64,000 nt of DNA from assembly GCF_031583595.1 (NCBI RefSeq), contig NZ_CP134145.1:3782001-3846000 (forward strand), written 5' to 3'. Positions within the stretch are counted from its first letter, which is position 1, and each line of letters starts with the position of its first letter. A program made the position numbers and the translations under genes. Positions 26,001 to 34,483 of the stretch are shown here, piece after piece. Under the pieces are notes generated by a model. That model did no database searches. It was given only the letters and a program-made list of their open reading frames with translations, and was not told where the DNA came from. Origin of the DNA: Thalassotalea psychrophila (GTDB lineage Bacteria > Pseudomonadota > Gammaproteobacteria > Enterobacterales > Alteromonadaceae).

Positions 26001-26125
26001 TTGCAGGTATGCTTATTGGAACAATATTTACATTAATTGTTTTACCAATATTTTATTTATGGTTTGCAAAGAAGCGCGATAAACTAACCGGTGATGAATT
26101 ACTTTCAGCACATGCTTTTACATAG
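23039..26125 (+). CDS. RND efflux permease (HAE1-like inner membrane transporter)
   Basis: The protein of 1028 residues has the usual RND length and layout: an N-terminal helix (MDVFVHRPVLSIVLSIVICL), a porter domain, and six further helices. In helix 4 the proton-relay aspartates appear in LSVGLVVDDAIVVVENVSRF. A second porter domain and a second helix bundle with TTVNIYSQIGLITLVGLITK follow. The ATG at 23039 is used; an upstream TTG is unlikely. It exports substrates with its adaptor from the gene before. No regulator is adjacent. The transcript ends at the hairpin 26137-26162. Confidence 0.94.
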   Translation: MFKTLKSKNSLMDVFVHRPVLSIVLSIVICLSGLWAAFSIPVIQFPQMESSSLVIETYYTGASAKVVKGFISDPIERVASTIPGVDYVDSVTSSGTSKVTAWLKLNEDSTRALAELNTKLSQIRFELPEGAQDPSVSVVRTDRSFAAFYLNVDYGDLNKSQVSDYLNRQVNPILNNVDGVQRVQLEGGRIPAMRVNLDTARLSTFNLSTDEVFNALRNNNSIATMGYSQNTRQRIDIVTNSQLSTVAEFENLVVKRIDQDVIYLKDIAEVSLGAEEANLSARINLSDTVYISVWPLPGANEITIGNGLYKAVDQINLNLPSGMHIDFAYDGTLYMRDALKEIVITLLETVTIVGLVVLLLMGSFRAALVPLITIPISILGAIAAMSLMGFSLNLLTVLAIVLSVGLVVDDAIVVVENVSRFMREGMTRRQAALLSSRQLLVPIISMTLTLAAVYAPIGFLSGLTGMLFKEFAFSLAIAVIISGIVAVTLSPIMSAHVSAKGGQESKLTIKINNIFTTLQNTYAKALKKIFTLKYQIPFIAIVVSLLTIPFYLFSSKELAPIEDQSQIIIMIQSPAQSSLDYNIKNTVKMTESLLKIPNTTEMWQVVFGSGGFGGLGFVKPHQRDENIAELVPSVYMDLVKNPGVNSLPILPPSLPTAGQFDIELVLKSSSSFEEMKVYADQLADAALTSGMFLFAQSDLQIDLPNIELTIDRRRLADLGLNFAEVNQQLSVFLSSNYVNRFDLNGKAYQVIPMVENEVRGKPENILNLTIKVPNGEFVPVSSFATLNWITGPRQLTTFSQLNSVKIYGGVLPGISKEQALTAIEKVATDILPKSYSIDYAGESRQIRKEGNTLMTVLMVSLIIVFLILAVQFNSFSDPLVVLLGCVPLALSGALLLPFIELTTVNIYSQIGLITLVGLITKNGILIVEFANHVQEQGKSKLEAVIEAATTRLRPILMTTGATVFGHFPLVLVTGAGAEARNSIGIILVAGMLIGTIFTLIVLPIFYLWFAKKRDKLTGDELLSAHAFT

Positions 26126-26136
26126 CCTACCTCCAA

Positions 26137-26162
26137 TAAACGCTTCGCATTTGAAGCGTTTA
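26137..26162 (+). terminator. Terminator after the RND permease gene
   Basis: A 10-bp perfect stem (TAAACGCTTC and GAAGCGTTTA) closes a six-base loop 11 bp past the stop. A short run including CTTTATAA follows. Confidence 0.6.
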
Positions 26163-26327
26163 CTTTATAAATGATATTGCCTCAACTCTCCCCGTAATTA
26201 ATTAACTAAAAACCGGCTAAAAGCATAATATTTACTATACTTAGGTACCCCCTTAGCTTTTGTGCTCTGGTAATCCTCTGCACCTGCTAAGACAGTATGT
26301 TGTTCACAATTGGTAAAGGAGGGTATT

Positions 26328-26699
26328 ATGAAGTTTGCCAATTTGTCGATTTTAGCCCTATTAATAGGGGCATCACCTGTAACTTTAGCAAGTCAATATA
26401 AGTTTGTTGCTACTGATAATAACCCGTTAACTAAAATTTGCTTGGCGGCCGTTCAAGACAACCTACTTCGTTACACGCGGGTGGTTAAAAATAATGGCTT
26501 TACTTATCAAGTAATTGCCAATCACCTTAAGTGCAATGATCAGAATATTGCTGATTTTGCTTATTCTTATAATTCAATACGAACGGCAAAATTTATTAAT
26601 GTTTATAGAAAACATGCAGTTTCTTTTACCGAAATAGCGGTACATAGTTCGAGTAAAGGTCCGCATGATATTGAGGTTATTTATATTACTTCAAAGTAG
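26328..26699 (+). CDS. Small secreted protein (DUF3718-like)
   Basis: This 123-residue protein starts at the ATG at 26328 behind a strong AAGGAGGG site. It has a signal peptide (about 1-21, ending TLA). The mature part has paired cysteines in KICLAAVQ and HLKCNDQNIADFAY, which could form a disulfide in the periplasm. The pattern resembles DUF3718 proteins of Alteromonadales. The function is unknown and it is monocistronic. Confidence 0.7.
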   Translation: MKFANLSILALLIGASPVTLASQYKFVATDNNPLTKICLAAVQDNLLRYTRVVKNNGFTYQVIANHLKCNDQNIADFAYSYNSIRTAKFINVYRKHAVSFTEIAVHSSSKGPHDIEVIYITSK

Positions 26700-26731
26700 T
26701 TAAATAGTAATAAGTAAATAAATTAATGGCT

Positions 26732-26898
26732 TATACCAAGTCTACTAATTATCTGCTCATTTTTACTGGTTAAAATAAATAACTACGGCGTTATAAAATA
26801 TTTAAGTAGAATAGCTACTTATAAAATTTTATACCTTGTATTTATCCATTTTTCCTCACTAAAAAGTAGATCACATAATTAATAGAATTGGTATTATA
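26732..26898. repeat. MITE-like element with terminal inverted repeats
   Basis: The left end (TATACCAAGTCTACTAATTA) and the complement of the right end (AATACCAATTCTATTAATTA, positions about 26898 back to 26879) match at 16 of 20 positions. The interior of about 125 bp is AT-rich and has no open frame. The 15-base core ATACCAATTCTATTA also occurs at about 6724-6738. The element fills most of the 307-bp gap between the DUF3718-like and DUF1326 genes. Mobility is inferred. Confidence 0.5.
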
Positions 26899-27006
26899 CA
26901 ATTAGCTTTGTAGACGGCTGCGAGTCAAAAAAACTACTGTTACCTTGAGAATAAAGATTTGTATTTTTTGGACTATACTTAACCCACTTTTACAAAGGAG
27001 TTAATT

Positions 27007-27630
27007 ATGTCTAACGAACATTCTTGGGCATTATCCATGCACCAGATTGAAAGTTGTAGCTGTAGTCATGGGTGTGGATGCCAATTTGCAGGTTTTCCTA
27101 CTAGTGTAAATGGTGGCTGTGATGCCATTTTAGGTTGGCAGGTTATAAAAGGCCATTTTAACGAGTTAGATTTGTCTGGCTTAAAAGCTGTGTTTGTTGC
27201 GATGTGGCCAAAAGCTATGCATGATGGCGAAGGTAAAGGCGCACTGTTTATTGACCGAGCAGCCAGTGAAGAACAAGTAACCGCTTTAGCGACTATTTTT
27301 TCAGGTCAGGCAGGTGGTATGCCTGTTGAAGCCATAGCAACATTATTTTCAGAGTTTGAAGGGCCAATAATTAGCGATATTGCAATGGATCCACAAGATC
27401 ATACCTCTACCGTTTCTATTGCCGGCATTTTAGAAACAGGTCAGGCACCGCATATAAATCCAGTAACAGGTGAGGAGAATAAAGTTCATATTACCTTCCC
27501 TGAAGGCGGTTTTATGTGGAATGATGGCTTTGCGGGGAAAACAACAACGCTGAAGGTCGAGCATGGTAATTTAGCGTTTAATTATTCAGATACCTTTGCC
27601 GCAAAAGCAATTGTTAATTGGCCGACTTAA
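27007..27630 (+). CDS. DUF1326 domain-containing protein
   Basis: This protein of 207 residues has a cysteine-rich N-terminal motif (ESCSCSHGCGCQF, residues 16-28), followed by GDGGCDA-like NGGCDAILGW and a beta-rich body, as in DUF1326 proteins. The start follows AAAGGAG at good spacing. It is cytoplasmic by sequence. The next gene encodes a DUF2182 membrane protein, a pairing seen widely. The cysteines suggest metal binding, but the function is unknown. Confidence 0.88.
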   Translation: MSNEHSWALSMHQIESCSCSHGCGCQFAGFPTSVNGGCDAILGWQVIKGHFNELDLSGLKAVFVAMWPKAMHDGEGKGALFIDRAASEEQVTALATIFSGQAGGMPVEAIATLFSEFEGPIISDIAMDPQDHTSTVSIAGILETGQAPHINPVTGEENKVHITFPEGGFMWNDGFAGKTTTLKVEHGNLAFNYSDTFAAKAIVNWPT

Positions 27631-28375
27631 TCAAATTGGTTTAATAGTACTGTTGCAAAACATAATTAATAAAGGGTTAGTATTAATAACCATAGGACTG
27701 CTCATATATATGAGTTGGTATTATATGCTTTATGGTATGACCATGAACATGGAACCTGTGGCTACTTGGTCTTCTGCTGACATTGCCCTTTTATTTATGA
27801 TGTGGGCCATAATGATGGCAGGAATGATGCTGCCGTCTGCCCTACCTGTTATATTACTTATTGATAAATTAAACCAACAACGCCAACAACGAGGAGCTAG
27901 CTATACGCCCACTATATTCTTCTCTCTTGGTTATTTAATTGCTTGGGCTATTTATAGTGTTTTTATCACTATTATTCAAACTTGGTTACATCACCTCGAA
28001 TTACTCAGCCCGATGATGGATAGTGCTAATTTACAATTTAGTGCCATTATTCTTATTATTGCCGGTATTTATCAATTCACCCCTTTTAAACAAAATTGCT
28101 TACAACTATGCCGATCTCCTTTAGCTTTAATATCAGGAGACTGGCAAGAAGGCATAAAAAGCGCGATCAGTTTAGGATTAAAGCACGGTAGCTATTGCGT
28201 GGGCTGCTGTTGGTTTTTAATGGCAATATTGTTTGTAACAGGTGTGATGAATTTACAATGGATATTAATACTAACCTTGGTAGTTTTAGTTGAAAAAGTA
28301 GTACCAAAAGGTGAGGTAGTTAGTAAGTATTTAGGAGCGTTACTTATTATGCTTGGGCTTAGCTATTTATTCTAA
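27596..28375 (+). CDS. DUF2182 integral membrane protein
   Basis: The protein is up to 259 residues with about six membrane helices. Family motifs are MMWAIMMAGMMLPSALPV and GLKHGSYCVGCCWFLMAI; the second holds Cys and His residues that could bind a metal. No ATG lies before the first helix, so translation must start at a non-ATG codon: TTG at 27596, 27611 or 27653. The first two would overlap the DUF1326 gene. It is probably co-transcribed with that gene and converges on the hydrolase gene, ending 7 bp from it. Confidence 0.85.
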   Translation: MPQKQLLIGRLNQIGLIVLLQNIINKGLVLITIGLLIYMSWYYMLYGMTMNMEPVATWSSADIALLFMMWAIMMAGMMLPSALPVILLIDKLNQQRQQRGASYTPTIFFSLGYLIAWAIYSVFITIIQTWLHHLELLSPMMDSANLQFSAIILIIAGIYQFTPFKQNCLQLCRSPLALISGDWQEGIKSAISLGLKHGSYCVGCCWFLMAILFVTGVMNLQWILILTLVVLVEKVVPKGEVVSKYLGALLIMLGLSYLF

Positions 28376-28382
28376 AAAATTA

Positions 28383-29186
28383 TCAATTGTTGCCATTATT
28401 CTTTATAAATTCAATAGAGTGCTGATTAAACTCTTGCGGCTTTTCTACATTACATACATGCCCACAATTACTAATTTCAGTAAGTTGACTACGACTATGT
28501 TTGGCAACCATTTCTTTCACTGGTCGCATAAACATATGATCATTTTCACCCATCAAATATAACGTTGGTGTGTTAATTTCATTCTCTTTGTAATACTTCA
28601 TTAGTGGATTTACATCTGCGGCAAGTTTAAACCAACGTTTAAACTCTTTTTGACAAAGCTTCTTCGCATCTTTAATAAACATACCACGAGATTCAACCTG
28701 ACCTTTTTGCGGCATTAAAATATAGGCAAATAATCGGTATAGCCACATATAAGGCATTACATGTTTAAAAAAGTCACCAATTTTAACCAGAGTATTAGAG
28801 CGAAAATCAAACCGTGTGACTGCGCCGCCTAAAACCATTGTTTTAACTCGACTAGGTGCAAGCTCTGCCAATTTTTGAATTAATATTGTGCCAAGTGAAA
28901 TACCAACAAAGTGTGCACCTTTAATTTTTAAATGGTCGAGCACTTGCACAATATCTAGTGCGACATCATTAAAGGTATAGCCATGTTTTAGCATTTCTTT
29001 GAAGGTAACCGCAGCCGAACGACCATGACCTCGTAAATCAATAAATACTAAGTTGAAATGCTTCTTATATTCTTTAATTTGCTTAAACCAAATACTTGAG
29101 CTGCCGCCAGCGCCATGCACAAAAACAACCCATTCTTTGCTGTCTGGGTGTAAATAAGTTTTGTGATAAAGCATTGCTGCGTTCAT
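28383..29186 (-). CDS. Alpha/beta hydrolase
   Basis: This 267-residue cytoplasmic protein has a complete alpha/beta-hydrolase set. The oxyanion HGAGGSSSIW is near residue 24, DLRGHGRS near 50, and the nucleophile Ser lies in VGISLGT near 96. The acid Asp is in MGENDHMF, and the His is in SNCGHVCNVEKP. The substrate is not evident. It stands alone and converges on the DUF2182 gene. Confidence 0.9.
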   Translation of the reverse strand: MNAAMLYHKTYLHPDSKEWVVFVHGAGGSSSIWFKQIKEYKKHFNLVFIDLRGHGRSAAVTFKEMLKHGYTFNDVALDIVQVLDHLKIKGAHFVGISLGTILIQKLAELAPSRVKTMVLGGAVTRFDFRSNTLVKIGDFFKHVMPYMWLYRLFAYILMPQKGQVESRGMFIKDAKKLCQKEFKRWFKLAADVNPLMKYYKENEINTPTLYLMGENDHMFMRPVKEMVAKHSRSQLTEISNCGHVCNVEKPQEFNQHSIEFIKNNGNN

Positions 29187-29468
29187 ATATAGGCCATTAA
29201 TAAATCAATGCGCTAATCATACCATGTAGATTTTAGTTATTAGTACAACTTTTATAAATTTTAAATAAATAAGGACTGATGATAATAAGAAATAAAATTG
29301 CTATTTTTTAATTAGTGTCGCAACCAAAACTTTAGTGGTTACTAAATACTAAATAGACGCTATATTAATGAAATATGCATTTAACACTTTCACTTAATAG
29401 ATCAGAAAAGGTATATAATAAAAGCATTAAGTCGGAATAATTCAACCGGTTCGAGATGAGATAAAACC

Positions 29469-29963
29469 ATGACCATTGACGAAATAAAAAAGAAAACGCA
29501 GCAAATTGTTGCAAATAAAAAATCCTTACCTGGTGCTCTGTTACCTATTCTTCATGATATTCAACATGAATTTGGTCATATACCTGAACAAGCATTATCT
29601 ATAATTGGTCAATCATTAAATCAAACCGAAGCAGAAATTTTTGGCGTGATCAGCTTTTATGCCCATTTTAGAATGCAACAGACAGGTCGACACGTTATAG
29701 AAATTTGTCGAGGTGAAGCATGCCAATCTATGGGGTCAAAGTCGCTAGAGCAAGCAGCTCAATCTCAGCTTGATATTAAATATAACCAAATATCAAAAGA
29801 TAATAACTTCACCTTAGAGCCTGTTTATTGCTTAGGTAATTGTGCTTGTGCACCCTCAGTAAAAGTTGCCGAAACAGTTTATGGCAGAATGGATAGTGAA
29901 AAATTTGCAAGACTTACCGACAAGCTTAGTACTTATAAGATTAATGTTGGGGAGATTGTTTAA
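29469..29963 (+). CDS. fdsG: NAD-dependent formate dehydrogenase gamma subunit FdsG (NuoE-like)
   Basis: The 164-residue protein is a NuoE-type thioredoxin-fold subunit with one 2Fe-2S cluster. The ligands Cys80 and Cys85 lie in IEICRGEACQSMGS, and Cys121 and Cys125 in VYCLGNCACAPS. In soluble formate dehydrogenases it pairs with the NuoF-like FdsB to pass electrons to NAD+. It is the first gene of fdsG-fdsB-fdsA-fdhD-fdsD; the next gene begins at the following base. A TATAAT element at 29414-29419 may be its -10 box, though no good -35 box was found. Confidence 0.92.
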   Translation: MTIDEIKKKTQQIVANKKSLPGALLPILHDIQHEFGHIPEQALSIIGQSLNQTEAEIFGVISFYAHFRMQQTGRHVIEICRGEACQSMGSKSLEQAAQSQLDIKYNQISKDNNFTLEPVYCLGNCACAPSVKVAETVYGRMDSEKFARLTDKLSTYKINVGEIV

Positions 29964-31592
29964 ATGACTACTACTGTGTTTATCCCTAGAGATACTACGG
30001 CATTATCAATGGGGGCTGACGATGTTGTACAGGCGCTAAAGTTTCAAAGCAAAGCTATAACTGATGATATAACAATCGTTCGTAATGGCTCGCGTGGATT
30101 ATTTTACTTAGAGCCCCTGGTAGAAGTGATGACGCCAAAAGGGCGTGTTGCTTATGGTCCGGTACAAGTTGAAGATGTAGAGTCATTACTTGCCCAAGGA
30201 TTGTTAGATGGAAACAGCGACCATCCATTGTATTTAGGCTTTACTGAAGAAATTCCCTTCCTTGCTAAACAACAACGTTTAACGTTTATCCGTGCAGGTA
30301 TTATTGATCCAACAAATATTGATGAGTACATTGACCATAGCGGTTTTTCCGGATTAACAAACGCGTTTGCGATGCTCGACCAAGATAATGACAACGGCCG
30401 ACAAGCAATAGTCGATGAAATCAAAACCTCTGGTTTACGCGGACGAGGCGGCGCGGCATTTCCAGCAGGTATAAAATGGCAAACCGTATTAGACGCTAAA
30501 GCAAAAGCACCCGAGCAACAAAAATACATTGTGTGTAATGCCGATGAAGGCGACTCAGGTACATTTTCTGATCGTTTATTAATGGAAGCCGATCCTTTCT
30601 GTTTAATCGAAGGCATGATCATTGCCGGACTAGCAGTAGGTGCTAGCCAAGGCTATATTTATTTACGTTCTGAATATCCACAAGCTAAAAATATTTTAGA
30701 GCAAGCGATCACTATCGCCTACCAACAGCACTATTTAGGTAAAGACATACAACAAAGTGGTCAAACATTTGATTTGGAAGTAAGAATAGGCGCCGGCGCT
30801 TACATTTGCGGCGAAGAAACGTCACTATTAGAAAGCCTTGAAGGCAAGCGAGGTTTAGTACGAGCCAAACCGCCATTACCTGCAATCGAAGGCTTATTCG
30901 GTCAACCAACAATCGTTAATAATGTGATCAGTTTGGCCTCAGTACCAATTATTATGGAAAAAGGTGCGCAATATTATCAAGATTTTGGCGTTGGTCGCTC
31001 GCGCGGCACTCTGCCCTTTCAATTGGCTGGCAATATTAAACAAGGTGGTTTAGTTGAACTGGCATTTGGTACAAGTTTAGCTGACTTAGTTAATGATTTT
31101 GGCGCAGGAAGTTATAGCGGTAAGCCGATAAAAGCAATTCAAGTAGGAGGCCCGCTTGGCGCCTATTTACCTGAACATCAATGGCCGACTGAACTCGATT
31201 ACGAAGCGTTTGCAAAAATGGAGGCGGTATTAGGTCATGGTGGCATTGTTGTTTTTGATGATAGCGTAGACATGACGGCACAAGCGCGCTTTGCTATGGA
31301 ATTTTGTGTAGCAGAATCCTGCGGAAAATGTACTCCATGTCGTATTGGCTCCGTCAGAGGCGTAGAGGTCATCGATAAGATGACAAAAACTCATCAAGAA
31401 CGAAGTGAAAAATCTACTGAACAACTTGCTGAGCTTAATACACTTTTAGTTGATCTTTGCGATACTATGACCGACGGCTCGTTATGTGCAATGGGAGGTA
31501 TGACACCTATCCCTGTACGTAGTATTCTCAACCACTTTAGCGATGATTTTGTAGCTACAACGGATAAATTCAATGTTAAGGAGACAAACTAA
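29964..31592 (+). CDS. fdsB: NAD-dependent formate dehydrogenase beta subunit FdsB (NuoF-like)
   Basis: The protein of 542 residues has an N-terminal thioredoxin-like part (about 1-110) and then the NuoF-type FMN/NAD domain. GLRGRGGAAFPAGIKW binds FMN or NADH, and CNADEGDSGTFSDR follows. The 4Fe-4S ligands are in AESCGKCTPCRIGSVRG, with a further Cys in DGSLCAMG. It accepts electrons from formate via FdsA and reduces NAD+. Its stop codon overlaps the start of fdsA by one base. Confidence 0.94.
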   Translation: MTTTVFIPRDTTALSMGADDVVQALKFQSKAITDDITIVRNGSRGLFYLEPLVEVMTPKGRVAYGPVQVEDVESLLAQGLLDGNSDHPLYLGFTEEIPFLAKQQRLTFIRAGIIDPTNIDEYIDHSGFSGLTNAFAMLDQDNDNGRQAIVDEIKTSGLRGRGGAAFPAGIKWQTVLDAKAKAPEQQKYIVCNADEGDSGTFSDRLLMEADPFCLIEGMIIAGLAVGASQGYIYLRSEYPQAKNILEQAITIAYQQHYLGKDIQQSGQTFDLEVRIGAGAYICGEETSLLESLEGKRGLVRAKPPLPAIEGLFGQPTIVNNVISLASVPIIMEKGAQYYQDFGVGRSRGTLPFQLAGNIKQGGLVELAFGTSLADLVNDFGAGSYSGKPIKAIQVGGPLGAYLPEHQWPTELDYEAFAKMEAVLGHGGIVVFDDSVDMTAQARFAMEFCVAESCGKCTPCRIGSVRGVEVIDKMTKTHQERSEKSTEQLAELNTLLVDLCDTMTDGSLCAMGGMTPIPVRSILNHFSDDFVATTDKFNVKETN

Positions 31593-34483
31593 TGGTTGAT
31601 ATTTATGATCCGAGAGCGGACCAAAACCAAGGATTAAACTCTAGTAATCTTAATGATTTAGGCACGCCATTTGTTGATTCATCGCAACAGGTTACATTAA
31701 CCATCGACGGTCAGAACATATCGGTACCAAAAGGCACCTCGGTGATGCGTGCCGCTGCTTTGTTAAATATCGCGATCCCGAAACTTTGTGCTTCAGATAA
31801 TCTCGAATCATTTGGCTCATGTCGTTTATGTGCAGTAGAAATAGATGGCCGTAAAGGCATGCCGGCTTCGTGTACAACACCCGCAGAGCAAGATATGCAA
31901 GTGTTTACGCAAAACGCAAAAATTGCGCGTTTACGTAAAAACATCATGGAATTGTACATTTCTGATCACCCTTTAGACTGCTTAACCTGCCCAAGTAATG
32001 GTGACTGTGAATTACAAGACATGGCAGGTGCTGTTGGTCTACGTGAAGTGCGCTATGGTTTTGATGGTGACAACCACCTTGATGCTGCTAAAGATACTTC
32101 TAACCCTTATTTTACCTTCGAACCGAGTAAATGTATTGTTTGTTCTCGTTGTGTTCGCGCCTGTGAGCAAGTACAAGGAACCTTCGCGCTAACCATTGAC
32201 GGTCGAGGTTTTGATTCAAAAATATCAACCGGTTATAACAACGACTTTATCAGTTCAGATTGCGTTTCTTGTGGCGCCTGTGTGCAAGCCTGCCCAACGT
32301 CAACGTTAACTGAAAACAGCATTATTGAACAAGGACAACCCGAGCACAAAGTTACAACAACCTGTGCTTACTGTGGCGTTGGCTGTTCGTTTGATGCTCA
32401 TATGCAAGGTGAAAAAGTTGTGCGTATGGTGCCGACAAAAGATGGCGAAGCCAACCATGGCCACTCTTGTGTGAAAGGACGTTTTGCTTTTGGTTATGCC
32501 ACCCATCAAGATCGTATTACCAAGCCGATGGTTCGGGATCATATCGACCAAGCTTGGCGCGAAGTAAGCTGGGATGAAGCAATACAGTTTGCCGCAACTA
32601 AATTAAAGAGTATTCAACAAAAATACGGAAAAGATAGTATCGGCGGTATTACTTCTTCTCGTTGTACCAATGAAGAAACTTATTTAGTACAAAAATTAAT
32701 CAGGGCTGCATTTGGTAACAACAATACCGACACTTGTGCTCGTGTATGTCATTCACCAACAGGCTTTGGTTTAAAAGCGACACTTGGCGAATCAGCAGGT
32801 ACGCAAACTTTTGATTCAGTAATGAGCGCGGACGCCGTTTTAGTGATTGGTGCTAACCCAACCGATGCGCACCCTGTTTTTGGCTCTTTATTAAAAAAAC
32901 GCCTACGCCAAGGGGCAAAACTTATTATTGCCGATCCTCGTAAAATAGATTTAGGTAAAAGTCCGCATGTGCATTTAGATCATCATTTACCTTTACGACC
33001 TGGCACCAATGTGGCGTTTATTAATGCGATGGCTCATGTCATCGTCGATGAAGGGTTAGAAGATAAAGATTTTATTGCACAGCGCTGTCAAACCAATGAT
33101 TACCAACAATGGTACAGCTTTATAAAAGATCCTCGTCATTCACCAGAGCATACTAGCGATATTACAGGTATTGATGCTAACGATTTACGCCAAGCCGCAC
33201 GTATTTATGCCACCGTTAACAATGCCGCGATTTACTATGGATTGGGGGTTACAGAACACTCCCAAGGCTCAAGCATGGTAATGGGTATTGCTAACTTAGC
33301 GTTACTTACCGGCAACATTGGTCGTGAAGGCGTTGGGGTTAATCCATTACGAGGTCAAAATAACGTGCAAGGGTCATGTGATATGGGCTCGTTTCCTCAT
33401 GAGTTGCCGGGGTATCAACATGTGGGTAATGATCTATTTCGAGAAAAGTTCGAGCAGCATTGGCAAGTAACGTTAGATGCTGAACCCGGCCTGCGTATTC
33501 CAAACATGTTTGACGCTGCGATTGATGGTACGTTCAAAGGTTTATATTGCCAAGGTGAAGATATCGCTCAATCGGATCCAAATACCCATCATGTACAAGC
33601 GGCATTAGGCTCATTAGAATGTTTGATCGTACAAGATATTTTCCTTAATGAAACGGCAAAATTTGCCCATGTATTCTTACCAGGCTCGTCATTTTTAGAA
33701 AAAGATGGCACGTTCACTAATGCCGAGCGACGCATTAATCGCGTAAGAAAAGTGATGACACCATTGGCTGGATTAGCGGATTGGGAAGCCACCATGGCTC
33801 TTTCAAACGCACTTGGCTATGAAATGAATTACCAACATCCTAGTGAAATTATGGACGAAATTGCCGAGCTAACACCAAGTTTTAGCGGCGTAAGTTATGA
33901 GAAGCTCGACCAACTTGGCAGTATTCAATGGCCATGTAACGATGAAAACCCTATTGGCACGCCTACCATGCATGTAGATAGTTTCCCGATAGGTAAAGCT
34001 ACCTTTGCGGTTACCGAGTATGTTGCCACCAGTGAGCGAGCAAACCGAAAATTCCCATTACTGTTAACCACGGGGCGTATACTTTCTCAATACAATGTTG
34101 GCGCACAAACTAGGCGTACCGATAATCAAATTTGGCATGACAAAGATGTGTTAGAAATTCATCCTCATGACGCTCAGGAACGCGGTATTGTTGATGGTGA
34201 CTACTTAGGCATTAACAGCCGCAGTGGTGATACCGTACTTATTGCCAAAATTACTGAGCGAATGCAACCGGGTGTGGTTTACACCACCTTCCATCATCCA
34301 GAAAGTGGTGCCAATGTTGTTACAACTGATAATTCAGATTGGGCGACAAATTGTCCAGAATATAAAGTTACTGCGGTGCAGGTCAATAAGGTTTCATCAC
34401 CTTCAAAATGGCAAGAGCGTAATAAAGCATTCGATAAAGCGCAAATAAATTTTCTGCCGAAAAAGAAAAAAATAACGCAATGA
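31592..34483 (+). CDS. fdsA: NAD-dependent formate dehydrogenase catalytic subunit FdsA
   Basis: This molybdenum/bis-MGD enzyme subunit has 963 residues. The N-terminal 2Fe-2S ferredoxin domain has Cys66, Cys77, Cys80 and Cys94. The His/Cys-type 4Fe-4S site is DHPLDCLTCPSNGDCEL. Two more 4Fe-4S sites are at CIVCSRCVRAC and CVSCGACVQAC, and the catalytic domain starts with CAYCGVGC. The molybdenum ligand is Cys386 in ARVCHSPTG, with the conserved His387, so this is a cysteine rather than selenocysteine enzyme. It oxidises formate to CO2 in the cytoplasm. Confidence 0.95.
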   Translation: MVDIYDPRADQNQGLNSSNLNDLGTPFVDSSQQVTLTIDGQNISVPKGTSVMRAAALLNIAIPKLCASDNLESFGSCRLCAVEIDGRKGMPASCTTPAEQDMQVFTQNAKIARLRKNIMELYISDHPLDCLTCPSNGDCELQDMAGAVGLREVRYGFDGDNHLDAAKDTSNPYFTFEPSKCIVCSRCVRACEQVQGTFALTIDGRGFDSKISTGYNNDFISSDCVSCGACVQACPTSTLTENSIIEQGQPEHKVTTTCAYCGVGCSFDAHMQGEKVVRMVPTKDGEANHGHSCVKGRFAFGYATHQDRITKPMVRDHIDQAWREVSWDEAIQFAATKLKSIQQKYGKDSIGGITSSRCTNEETYLVQKLIRAAFGNNNTDTCARVCHSPTGFGLKATLGESAGTQTFDSVMSADAVLVIGANPTDAHPVFGSLLKKRLRQGAKLIIADPRKIDLGKSPHVHLDHHLPLRPGTNVAFINAMAHVIVDEGLEDKDFIAQRCQTNDYQQWYSFIKDPRHSPEHTSDITGIDANDLRQAARIYATVNNAAIYYGLGVTEHSQGSSMVMGIANLALLTGNIGREGVGVNPLRGQNNVQGSCDMGSFPHELPGYQHVGNDLFREKFEQHWQVTLDAEPGLRIPNMFDAAIDGTFKGLYCQGEDIAQSDPNTHHVQAALGSLECLIVQDIFLNETAKFAHVFLPGSSFLEKDGTFTNAERRINRVRKVMTPLAGLADWEATMALSNALGYEMNYQHPSEIMDEIAELTPSFSGVSYEKLDQLGSIQWPCNDENPIGTPTMHVDSFPIGKATFAVTEYVATSERANRKFPLLLTTGRILSQYNVGAQTRRTDNQIWHDKDVLEIHPHDAQERGIVDGDYLGINSRSGDTVLIAKITERMQPGVVYTTFHHPESGANVVTTDNSDWATNCPEYKVTAVQVNKVSSPSKWQERNKAFDKAQINFLPKKKKITQ

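Noticed and set aside
29381..29419. Sigma70 promoter for fdsG
   Set aside because: TATAAT at 29414-29419 is a good -10 box, but no -35 hexamer stands at the right distance, so it is mentioned only with the gene.
30152..30622. Minus-strand open frame inside fdsB
   Set aside because: It is antisense to conserved FMN/NAD-binding sequence of FdsB, and the predicted protein shows no family features.
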